Shown: positions 24,144-29,649 of the stretch, piece by piece
How positions within the stretch are numbered: position 1 is the stretch's first letter
How the letters are laid out: each line of letters starts with the position of its first letter
Source: a virus
Virus record (IMG/VR): IMGVR_UViG_3300008448_000244
Location: 1-38,648 of that record
Direction: 5' to 3' (one strand)
DNA: 38,648 bases
Made by a program: the position numbers and the translations under genes
Notes under the pieces: model-generated
Databases searched by the model: none
What the model saw: only the letters and a program-made list of their open reading frames with translations
Told to the model about the DNA's origin: nothing

Positions 24144-24400
24144 AGCCCCCGCGTCGTCCGGGCCCGGCTCTCATTCTCCCGGCCCCAGTCCAGAACCTCG
24201 GCCACCCACCCCAGCATCTCGCGGGTGGCGTCCTTCTCGGCGTCGGTAACGGGAGCCACCAGCCCGGCGCCTTCCGGCAGCGCCGGCTCCGCCCGGACCT
24301 CAGTGCAGAGGCTAGGCGGGAGGAGCGGCGGGCTGGAGGGCTTCGCGCAACTCGCCAGCAGGAACAAGCTCGCGCACAGCGCAGCCTTGCGGATCAACAT
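24134..24400 (-). CDS. Rz1: Rz1-like outer-membrane spanin lipoprotein
   Basis: A protein of 88 residues with a lipoprotein signal: two basic residues, 'ALCASLFLLASC' and lipobox Cys18, followed by a Pro-rich stretch ('PSSPPLLPPSL'). Its first third is encoded within the 3' end of the Rz gene in another frame, the usual nested spanin pair. It would join the inner-membrane spanin across the periplasm and disrupt the outer membrane at lysis. Confidence 0.8.
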   Translation of the reverse strand: MLIRKAALCASLFLLASCAKPSSPPLLPPSLCTEVRAEPALPEGAGLVAPVTDAEKDATREMLGWVAEVLDWGRENESRARTTRGLCG

Positions 24401-24641
24401 GGGTCGGCCTCTCGATGATGGTCTCGATGCGCCGGGCCGACTGACGGGCCTCGTTCACGCGGGACAGGCACTGGTCGGCCTGGATCTGCGCATCCGCCTT
24501 GGCGGTGTCGCGGTACTCACGCAGCAGTTTCAGTTCGGCATTCGCAATCGCCAGCCCCGCCTTGAGCCGGTCAGCGCGGAACGTCTGCACGCCCGTCGCC
24601 AGCAGCGCCACAGCCAGCAGCGCCGCCAGCACGCGGGTCAC
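24312..24641 (-). CDS. Rz: Rz-like inner-membrane spanin
   Basis: A protein of 109 residues with an N-terminal membrane segment ('VLAALLAVALLATGVQTF') followed by a long helical periplasmic part ('AIANAELKLLREYRDTAKADA') and a Pro-rich end. It lies after the endolysin (ATGA overlap) and overlaps Rz1 by 89 bases. This is the expected layout of a two-component spanin. Confidence 0.8.
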   Translation of the reverse strand: MTRVLAALLAVALLATGVQTFRADRLKAGLAIANAELKLLREYRDTAKADAQIQADQCLSRVNEARQSARRIETIIERPTHVDPQGCAVRELVPAGELREALQPAAPPA

Positions 24642-25066
24642 TTGGCAAGCTCAAAGTGCGGCGAATCGGTCTCACCCTTCTCGCGGGCCCGGCCGTCCTG
24701 ATCCCAGTCGCCGCCCCAACGGATCTTGACGCCCAACTGCTTGGCCGCCTCCCGCATCGCCCGCGCGACCTTGTCAAACTGACCGGGGTCTTTCCAGTCA
24801 TACGGCTCCGGCAGCAGGTCGACCGCACGGCCAAACCCATCCGCCTGCTTGAAGTGGTTGGACTTGAGCGTCCACGTCACCTTTTTGCCCGGCTTGGTCC
24901 GCCCCTGCGCATACAACTCGGCCTGACGCTCCGGCGTGCGGACACCCTCAATCACCATGAAATCGGCCGGGCTGATCTCAATGGCACGGGTGACGACCGC
25001 GACCATGTCAGGATGCACGCCAACCAGATTACGCCTGGAGCGGTCGGACAGACGGTACGGCATCAC
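24638..25066 (-). CDS. Endolysin, M15 (VanY/L-alanyl-D-glutamate) peptidase
   Basis: A protein of 142 residues resembling T5/A500-type endolysins: 'EGVRTPERQAELYAQGRT' at 40-57, 'SNHFKQADGFGRAVDLLP' with zinc ligands H71 and D83, and 'DSPHFELA' with H137. No signal peptide, so it needs the holin just upstream to reach the periplasm. It cleaves peptidoglycan cross-bridge peptides in that family. Confidence 0.92.
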   Translation of the reverse strand: MMPYRLSDRSRRNLVGVHPDMVAVVTRAIEISPADFMVIEGVRTPERQAELYAQGRTKPGKKVTWTLKSNHFKQADGFGRAVDLLPEPYDWKDPGQFDKVARAMREAAKQLGVKIRWGGDWDQDGRAREKGETDSPHFELAK

Positions 25067-25302
25067 GCCACTCCCCTGATTTTCTCAATCGTCTTCAAAC
25101 CCAGCATCGCCGCGCAGAAGGTAAGCCAGGCGACCAGATACCCCTCAGCCATCGGCTTGCCGATCATGTGACCCAGCCCAGCCGCATAGACCAGACCCGC
25201 CACCACGACCCACCCGGCCGTCGGACGCCACAGGCGGTCAAACATCTGCCAGGCCCAGTGCGCCCGCATGGGGTGATCCGGCAGGGCGGTGTGGTCGGTC
25301 AC
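25063..25302 (-). CDS. Holin candidate with two membrane spans
   Basis: A protein of 79 residues. Hydrophobic stretches at about 29-46 and 54-71 are separated by a short turn with 'GKPMAEGY', with a charged C-terminus. The type matches the phage holins of the 3TM superfamily kind. It directly precedes and overlaps the endolysin, which supports the call. Confidence 0.75.
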   Translation of the reverse strand: MTDHTALPDHPMRAHWAWQMFDRLWRPTAGWVVVAGLVYAAGLGHMIGKPMAEGYLVAWLTFCAAMLGLKTIEKIRGVA

Positions 25303-25532
25303 GGACGCTCTCCCCGCTCAATGCGGTCAAGCTGCTCTTTCATGGCCTGCGTCCGCTCATCCAGCCGGGCAAGCGTCCCGTCAGCCAGCGGCGCGACAAT
25401 GCGCTCAAGGTTTGACACCCGCTGATTGAGCCCGCCACCCCAAAAGATGAGCGTGGCCGCTTGGACGATGAGGGCAATAATCACGCCGATCATCGACCAG
25501 TTCAGTTTGCGGGCATCGGCATGCAGGGTCAC
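25299..25532 (-). CDS. Single-span membrane coiled-coil protein of the lysis cassette
   Basis: A protein of 77 residues with one membrane segment ('MIGVIIALIVQAATLIFWGGG') followed by a heptad-rich helix ('LNQRVSNLERIVAPLADGTLARLDERTQAMKEQLDRI'). It could be a second holin or antiholin; the sequence does not decide. The start is GTG 25532, with GAGG upstream, and it overlaps the stop of a short upstream ORF (25529-25564). Confidence 0.65.
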   Translation of the reverse strand: MTLHADARKLNWSMIGVIIALIVQAATLIFWGGGLNQRVSNLERIVAPLADGTLARLDERTQAMKEQLDRIERGERP

Positions 25533-25564
25533 GGGCAGGCCTCAGTTTGCGCGCGGTTTTTCAT
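25529..25564 (-). CDS. Leader ORF of 11 codons before the lysis cassette
   Basis: ATG 25562-25564 has GAGG about 7 bases upstream and encodes 11 residues (MKNRAQTEACP). Its TGA overlaps the GTG start of the membrane protein (GTGA). The ATG lies 30 bases after late element 7, matching the 29-31 base spacing at copies 1-3. It may couple or delay translation of the lysis cassette. Evidence is positional only. Confidence 0.4.
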   Translation of the reverse strand: MKNRAQTEACP

Positions 25565-25594
25565 CCCCGCACCTCGCCGCGCACACCCCCCACC

Positions 25595-25606
25595 CTCAAC
25601 GCACGG
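25595..25606 (-). promoter_or_regulatory. Late element copy 7 (CCGTGCGTTGAG)
   Basis: Exact 12-mer two bases after the stop of the 84-residue gene (25609), upstream of the lysis cassette. A possible stem GCGCGG/CCGCGC (25551-25556 with 25577-25582) lies downstream and encloses the leader ORF start. Confidence 0.75.
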
Positions 25607-25608
25607 GG

Positions 25609-25863
25609 TCATGTCACAGACATCACAAACTCAAGCGCGCCGGCCGGCACACTCACCCCCGCGGGCGCCCCCGGCAGGATCTCGAGCTCACCCGCGCCAT
25701 TCACGACCAGCCAGCGGTCATTGACCTTTGCCCCGTCGTCGCCCTCCCCCATGACCCACAGCGATTGTCCCGCGACAATCTGCTGCGCCATCATCGTCGG
25801 CTCACCCACCAGCATGCGCAGGATCACGCCCGTGCCCGTATCAATCACCAGTGCCCGGCTCAT
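25609..25863 (-). CDS. Small beta-rich protein after the fibre gene
   Basis: A protein of 84 residues, mostly strands ('RALVIDTGTGVILRMLVG', 'NDRWLVVNGAGELEILPG'). The fibre gene overlaps its start by four bases (ATGA), so it may be a tail accessory or fibre chaperone. I recognise no family. Confidence 0.5.
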   Translation of the reverse strand: MSRALVIDTGTGVILRMLVGEPTMMAQQIVAGQSLWVMGEGDDGAKVNDRWLVVNGAGELEILPGAPAGVSVPAGALEFVMSVT

Positions 25864-26540
25864 CGCTTGCGCTCCGTCACGCTCAGGAACCTCGAGGAGG
25901 CCGTCGCCGTGGAAAAGGTAATGACCGACGCCTGCGTGGTCAGTTGGTACAGGTAGCTCCCGGCAGCAGGCTGGTCCGTCACCACCACCGATTGCCAGCC
26001 AAAGGCAAAGTCACCGCCCGTCGCCTCGACCACAAAGTCCCAGATCAGCGTGCCCTGCCGATAAAGTCGCAGCGTCGTGTCAATGCTCCCGCCAGCAGGG
26101 TGCCAGACGTTCAGGTAGAAACTGAAAAACACCTCGAGCTTCGAGCCCGTCGTCGTGAACGTCACGCCCTGACAGTTCTGCTCCGCCAGGGTCAGCGTCT
26201 GCGCCGTGTCCGTAAACGCCGACAGCGAGTTCGAGGCACCCGCCAACTCAATCGCCGCGGTCTCGACCACCGCCGTATCCAGCCCGGTCGCGTCCGTCAG
26301 CTTGTCGCCGTCCGTCTTGTCAAGAAACGGCTTCACATTGGTCCCGCCGACATTCAGCCCGGTGAAATCCTCCGTGCCGTCCAGCACATCATCAACCCGA
26401 CCATCCGCCGCATCCGCAGCAGCCTGTGCCGCCGTGGCCGCCGCAGCCGCAGCCTCAGCCTTGCGACGCACACGACGAAGCACAGCCGCCTCGTCATCAG
26501 CCGGCAGGCCCTTGGGTATCCCGCGACGAACGGTGGTCAT
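25860..26540 (-). CDS. Tail or head fibre protein
   Basis: A protein of 226 residues. An N-terminal Ala-rich helix ('RRKAEAAAAAATAAQAAADAADGRVDDV') typical of trimeric fibre shafts is followed by linker repeats and a C-terminal beta domain ('LRLYRQGTLIWDFVVEATGGDFAFGW...') that looks like a knob. It is separate from the tail spike by over 20 kb, so the virion may carry two receptor-binding proteins. The role is inferred from composition. Confidence 0.6.
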   Translation of the reverse strand: MTTVRRGIPKGLPADDEAAVLRRVRRKAEAAAAAATAAQAAADAADGRVDDVLDGTEDFTGLNVGGTNVKPFLDKTDGDKLTDATGLDTAVVETAAIELAGASNSLSAFTDTAQTLTLAEQNCQGVTFTTTGSKLEVFFSFYLNVWHPAGGSIDTTLRLYRQGTLIWDFVVEATGGDFAFGWQSVVVTDQPAAGSYLYQLTTQASVITFSTATASSRFLSVTERKR

Positions 26541-26760
26541 GCGAGCTCCGGGGTGGGGGAAAAAATTTGCGAAAGATTCTCAAAAGGTCTGATCTGAAAA
26601 TCATACCGGGGTGACACAGGTACGGTCTGGCCGCCCCGCGATTTACCCCTCCCCCCCGGCACCCCCGCCCCCTCCGCATCGCCTGGGCAAACGCGATGCG
26701 GCCCGGCCGTGCCCGTTAAGGGACCGGCACCCGGAAACGCGAGACCACTAAACGGGGGCA
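26541..26760. other. Non-coding GC-rich gap between small terminase and fibre genes
   Basis: This 220-base gap has long C/G runs (26645-26675) and a perfect 9-bp hairpin CCGCATCGC/GCGATGCGG at 26676-26703 without a T-run. The stretch near 26560-26600 is A/T-rich, with a possible minus-strand -10 (TATGAT near 26599-26604) but no good -35. It lies beside the small terminase gene, so a packaging site (cos or pac) is possible. No late element is present. Confidence 0.4.
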
Positions 26761-27297
26761 CTAGGCGTCATCCTCACGGCCCGGATCGGCGCGTCCAACT
26801 GGGTCGGAGTTGGATGCATGATCCGATACAGGCCGCCACGCCGGGGCTTCAATGACGCCGCGCATTTGACTAGCGGGCAGATGCGCGGCGTCGCGCCCCT
26901 GATTCACGATGATTTGCACCAGGGTTTTCGCCAGTTGCTCGCCTTGCCCGGCATTCCCGCCAAGCTCGCCTGCAGCCTCAAGAAACACACGGTTAGCCTT
27001 AAGCCGGACGTCCTCGGAGCACGCGGAGTCGGCTAGATCGGCGATATTCAGCCAGGCTTTGGAGGTTCGGGAGTCCATCCACGCGGCCTTGACAGATGAC
27101 TCGAACGCCCGAACGTGAGGCTTTTTGAGCGCGGCTAGCAGCCCGTGCAGCGTCATACCGGCACGGGTAGCGGCGTCGGGCTTGGAAAGGCCTTCTGTAA
27201 CATAGAGGCGGATTGCCTCGCGCAAAGCGGGCCTAATCTGCAGGGTGCGAACCTTCGCGACGGTATCCAGCACCATTTGATCCGCGTGAAGCGTCAC
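26761..27297 (-). CDS. terS: Terminase small subunit, putative
   Basis: A protein of 178 residues with an N-terminal helix-turn-helix ('REAIRLYVTEGLSKPDAATRAGMTLHGLLAALKKPHVRAF', residues 26-65), then a helical oligomerisation part with 'NIADLADSACSEDVRLKANRVFLEAAGEL', as in phage small terminases that recognise the packaging site. It is over 5 kb upstream of the large subunit, an unusual separation. A transcriptional regulator is the alternative. Confidence 0.7.
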   Translation of the reverse strand: MTLHADQMVLDTVAKVRTLQIRPALREAIRLYVTEGLSKPDAATRAGMTLHGLLAALKKPHVRAFESSVKAAWMDSRTSKAWLNIADLADSACSEDVRLKANRVFLEAAGELGGNAGQGEQLAKTLVQIIVNQGRDAAHLPASQMRGVIEAPAWRPVSDHASNSDPVGRADPGREDDA

Positions 27298-27734
27298 TAG
27301 CGCGCGCCTTCCCGCTTAGGCGCCGGAACCGCCCCGATCCGCTCCGCCATATCCGCCGGCATGAGGACCAGGCGGAGTCCGGCCGTCTCGAGCCAAACTT
27401 CAGCCATGAACGACGTCGCGACGTTTCCGCTGAAGGCGGTTGCGGCGTCGGGGCTATCGCTGGAGGGCGGGGTTATGAAAACGCCCTGTTTGCAGCTTGG
27501 CTTGTCCCCGTGCTCGAGTTTCGTCACATACCGATCACTCCAGCCTGCGAGCGCGTCAAACTGTTCGCAAGTCATGCCGGACGCGATGCGGTGCGCGCGC
27601 AAGAGCGAGGCGACATCCGCGCGACTGTGAACGATGACCGGTTGCGTGATCCGGTATGCATCGGAGGCATGGCGGATGCGGGGGGGATCGGCGGCCTGGG
27701 CGCCGCGCCCGGTCTCTTGAGTCTCGCTTGTCAT
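27297..27734 (-). CDS. Cro/CI-type HTH protein
   Basis: A protein of 145 residues. Residues 41-80 form a Xre-like helix-turn-helix ('VASLLRAHRIASGMTCEQFDALAGWSDRYVTKLEHGDK'). The C-terminal half is beta-rich and has no LexA-type Ser-Lys protease motif. It is the first gene left of the divergent control region and overlaps the small terminase start by one base. It may regulate the late operon or lysogeny. A degenerate late element lies 42 bases before its start (27777-27788). Confidence 0.75.
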   Translation of the reverse strand: MTSETQETGRGAQAADPPRIRHASDAYRITQPVIVHSRADVASLLRAHRIASGMTCEQFDALAGWSDRYVTKLEHGDKPSCKQGVFITPPSSDSPDAATAFSGNVATSFMAEVWLETAGLRLVLMPADMAERIGAVPAPKREGAR

Positions 27735-27776
27735 CTGCAGCCCTCTAATCGGGGTGCGGATCAGGATCGGGAGCGC

Positions 27777-27788
27777 GCCAACGCAGGG
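27777..27788 (-). promoter_or_regulatory. Degenerate late element (CCCTGCGTTGGC)
   Basis: Nine of twelve positions match CCGTGCGTTGAG, including the TGCGTTG core, at a spacing of 42 bases from the HTH-gene start, like copies 5 and 6. It could be an eighth, weaker site. Confidence 0.3.
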
Positions 27789-27848
27789 AGAATGTGGCGT
27801 CTAGCGGTTAAGCCGGGGTTATTGCGCGAGAGGGGCTGAAATGGGCTC

Positions 27849-27921
27849 AAACCGTATTTCTTTCCACGGGGGGTATATATCTCTCTTAGTGCCCCCCCCC
27901 CTGTAGAAAGAAATACGGTTT
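27849..27921. repeat. Long perfect inverted repeat in the divergent region
   Basis: AAACCGTATTTCTTTC (27849-27864) and GAAAGAAATACGGTTT (27906-27921) are exact inverse copies of 16 bp. The inner G6 and C10 runs could extend the stem to about 25 bp, leaving an A/T-rich loop with TATATAT. The decamer GAAATACGGT recurs at 28059-28068. Likely roles are an operator, a cruciform or origin element, or an insulating terminator between divergent operons. Confidence 0.7.
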
Positions 27922-27958
27922 TAGAGGTCATTCTCTAGCGTTTTCAAGGCGGTGTGAG

Positions 27959-28061
27959 TTCCACAAGGCTATGTGGAAACTCGTAGAAACTCGATCCTTT
28001 TTTATCGTTAAACGATATGGCCGCGCCTGGTCGAGCGAACTTCCACAGAACGCTTGTGGAA
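27959..28061. repeat. Paired TTCCACA inverted repeats and central palindrome (operator/origin candidate)
   Basis: TTCCACA-N6-TGTGGAA (27959-27978) and TTCCACA-N7-TGTGGAA (28041-28061) are two inverted pairs about 82 bases apart. Between them lies the palindrome ATCGTT-A-AACGAT (28004-28016). Each half-site carries TCCACA, the conserved end of DnaA boxes. The spacing and symmetry suggest repressor operators or a replication origin. Confidence 0.6.
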
Positions 28062-28086
28062 ATACGGTCCTACACTGTTGCAGATT

Positions 28087-28091
28087 GAATC
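28087..28091. promoter_or_regulatory. GAATC (CcrM/GANTC-type) site upstream of early promoter
   Basis: A GANTC sequence lies 23 bases upstream of the TTGACA -35 box. In alphaproteobacteria GANTC is methylated by CcrM, and methylated sites near promoters are GcrA targets. A single 5-bp site can occur by chance. Confidence 0.3.
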
Positions 28092-28095
28092 GGTA

Positions 28096-28144
28096 TGTGG
28101 TCGCATATATTTTGTTGACAGGCTCGGATCTGTGGTCGCATATA
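28096..28144 (+). promoter_or_regulatory. Early promoter with duplicated TGTGGTCGCATATA
   Basis: TTGACA (28115-28120), 18 bases, then CATATA (28139-28144) is a good sigma70-type promoter for the plus-strand early operon. The 14-mer TGTGGTCGCATATA occurs at 28096-28109 and again at 28131-28144, where it contains the -10 box. It therefore looks like an operator pair 35 bases apart. Confidence 0.7.
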
Positions 28145-28154
28145 CGCGTTGTCA

Positions 28155-28172
28155 GCCCCGACGCGGGGCGCC
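28155..28172 (+). promoter_or_regulatory. Leader hairpin 1 (GCCCC-N5-GGGGC-GCC)
   Basis: Stem GCCCC/GGGGC with a 5-base loop, followed by GCC, lies in the 5' leader 29 bases before the ATG at 28202. It is the first of three leader hairpins of identical plan. Confidence 0.5.
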
Positions 28173-28201
28173 AACGGGCCGCGCGCCCAGGGATAAAAAC
28201 G

Positions 28202-28429
28202 ATGCAAGTGCTGACTATCGAAACCGCGAAGGCCTATGTGCTCGCGCATCATGAAACGAGCGGCGAAACGGCCGACATTGAGGGCGCCGCGATCTTCACT
28301 AATGACGACGGAATCGAGATTGTCCGTCTGAATGTCACCGTGACGACGGATCAGGGCGGCGCCTATGTCGCGGCCTGGGACGTTTGGAGCGAACCGCTCA
28401 TGGGCGGCGCACTCTATGGGGAGTGCTAG
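28202..28429 (+). CDS. Small early protein, hypothetical
   Basis: A protein of 75 residues, acidic, alternating helix and strand ('TIETAKAYVLAHHETSGE', 'IVRLNVTVTTDQGGAYVAAWDVW'). It is the first gene behind the early promoter and leader hairpin. The frame is open further upstream, but ATG 28202 lies after the promoter and leader and is the only sensible start. Function unknown; small first-expressed phage proteins often act on the host. Confidence 0.6.
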   Translation: MQVLTIETAKAYVLAHHETSGETADIEGAAIFTNDDGIEIVRLNVTVTTDQGGAYVAAWDVWSEPLMGGALYGEC

Positions 28430-28432
28430 GTC

Positions 28433-28621
28433 ATGAAATACGATCTCTTGAACGCCGATTGCGCCTATCGTCGCCGCTATCTGGGCACCTTTGCCACTAT
28501 CGCCGACGCTCTGCAGGCTATCCCGTTCCCGCTCATTCAGTCCGAATATGACGCTGATCACGATGCGGCCGACGCCTTCGCCGCTAACGGATCGCTCTAT
28601 GTTGTCGAGAGGGCCCGCTAA
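28433..28621 (+). CDS. Small early protein, hypothetical
   Basis: A protein of 62 residues starting three bases after the previous stop. 'YDLLNADCAYRRRYLGTFATIADALQAI' and a C-terminal 'GSLYVVERAR' strand. No family recognised. Its stop overlaps the next ATG by one base. Confidence 0.55.
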   Translation: MKYDLLNADCAYRRRYLGTFATIADALQAIPFPLIQSEYDADHDAADAFAANGSLYVVERAR

Positions 28622-28890
28622 TGGCCGCCTGTATCATCACAACCCGCGATCACACCGGCGTCAATTTTGACGTCATGACATCGACCGGCAACCGCTACGC
28701 CCTCGCGTCTGTTTTCAAGATCACTGGGCAGGCGCGCCCGTTTCACGCTCACGGCCATGACGGCCGGACATGGGTTAAGGTTGGCGCGTTCCGTTTGCGT
28801 CGCGAGGCAATGGCCGCGGCTATGGATCACGCGGAACGCTACGCCAACCTGATCGACCTGGGCGACGCAATGCGAGTCCGGGCCGCCTAA
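28621..28890 (+). CDS. Small early protein, hypothetical
   Basis: A protein of 89 residues with strands then a helix ('RREAMAAAMDHAERYANLIDLGD'). It is the third gene of the first early unit, followed by a hairpin and T-rich tail. No family recognised. Confidence 0.55.
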   Translation: MAACIITTRDHTGVNFDVMTSTGNRYALASVFKITGQARPFHAHGHDGRTWVKVGAFRLRREAMAAAMDHAERYANLIDLGDAMRVRAA

Positions 28891-28906
28891 GCCGACGCTC
28901 AAGTCT

Positions 28907-28933
28907 CCGGCCGTCAATGGCGGCCGGTTTCTT
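28907..28933 (+). terminator. Hairpin with T-rich tail between early units
   Basis: CCGGCCG (28907-28913), a 7-base loop and CGGCCGG (28921-28927), then TTTCTT. It may end or attenuate the first early unit. Confidence 0.5.
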
Positions 28934-28955
28934 GAACGCCTGTCGCGTTCGCAAT

Positions 28956-28973
28956 GCCCCATGACGGGGCGCC
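28956..28973 (+). promoter_or_regulatory. Leader hairpin 2, before ardA
   Basis: GCCCC-ATGAC-GGGGC followed by GCC, 18 bases before the ardA ATG, with GGAG in between. Same plan as leaders 1 and 3. Confidence 0.55.
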
Positions 28974-28991
28974 TTTTGGAGAATAGAACCC

Positions 28992-29558
28992 ATGCGTATC
29001 TATGTCGCTTGTCTCGCCAGCTATAACGCCGGAATCCTTCACGGCCGCTGGATTGACGCCAGTGCGGACGTTGACGCCATGCAAGGCGAGATTGACGCCA
29101 TGCTACGCGCGTCGCCTTGCCCTAACGGGTTTGCGGTTCATCCCGACACGGCCGAGATTGTCCCGTCGGCGGAGGAATACGCCGTGCACGATTACGACGG
29201 CGTTCCGTCCGATCTGGGCGAATATCCCGGACTCGACAAGATCGCCGCCTTTGTCGCCTTGTGTGAGGAATTCGACTTTCTCGACTCGGACGACATCGCC
29301 GCCATTGCCGCGAATTGGTGCGGCGATCTGGATCAGGCGCGGACCGCCCTGCAGGATGATTTTTGCGGGATATACCCGGCGTTCCGCGACTATGCGGACG
29401 ACTGGGCAGATGAATCGATTGCCTGTTTGACCGCGGACGGCCGGGCGCCTCAATTCCTGATCAATTACTTTGATTACGAAAGCCACGCCCGCGATCTCGC
29501 GCATTCAATGACGGTTGTCGACGTCTCGACTGGCGTCGCCGTTTTTCACTCGAGCTAA
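28992..29558 (+). CDS. ardA: ArdA-type antirestriction protein
   Basis: An acidic protein of 188 residues. The start 'RIYVACLASYNAGILHGRWIDA' is the hallmark of ArdA, a DNA mimic that inhibits type I restriction enzymes. 'EYAVHDYDGVP' and the acidic middle ('EEFDFLDSDDIAAIAANW') also follow the family. Early expression would protect incoming phage DNA. The gene has its own leader hairpin and is followed by another hairpin. Confidence 0.92.
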   Translation: MRIYVACLASYNAGILHGRWIDASADVDAMQGEIDAMLRASPCPNGFAVHPDTAEIVPSAEEYAVHDYDGVPSDLGEYPGLDKIAAFVALCEEFDFLDSDDIAAIAANWCGDLDQARTALQDDFCGIYPAFRDYADDWADESIACLTADGRAPQFLINYFDYESHARDLAHSMTVVDVSTGVAVFHSS

Positions 29559-29570
29559 CCGCCCCGCTTT

Positions 29571-29596
29571 CCCGCTCGCATCACGCGGGCGGGTTT
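29571..29596 (+). terminator. Hairpin after ardA
   Basis: An 8-bp stem (29571-29578 with 29586-29593, one G-T pair) with a 7-base loop and a short TTT. It mirrors the hairpin at 28907 in position, and termination may be partial. Confidence 0.4.
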
Positions 29597-29619
29597 GCCG
29601 GACGGTTAGAGTCCGCATT

Positions 29620-29635
29620 GCCCAGACTGGGCGCC
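29620..29635 (+). promoter_or_regulatory. Leader hairpin 3
   Basis: GCCC-AGACT-GGGC followed by GCC, 14 bases before the ATG at 29650, with AAAGGAAAA as ribosome site. Third example of the leader plan. Confidence 0.5.
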
Positions 29636-29649
29636 GAAAGGAAAACGCT

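Noticed and set aside
26537-26761. Minus-strand ORF of 74 codons in the gap before the fibre gene
   Set aside because: Gly/Pro/Arg-rich translation of a non-coding GC-rich stretch. It overlaps the fibre start and has no ribosome site.
27891-27901. Ten-C run in the divergent region as a sequencing error
   Set aside because: It cannot be judged from sequence alone. It pairs with the opposite G-run in the inverted repeat, so it is treated as real, though its exact length is uncertain.
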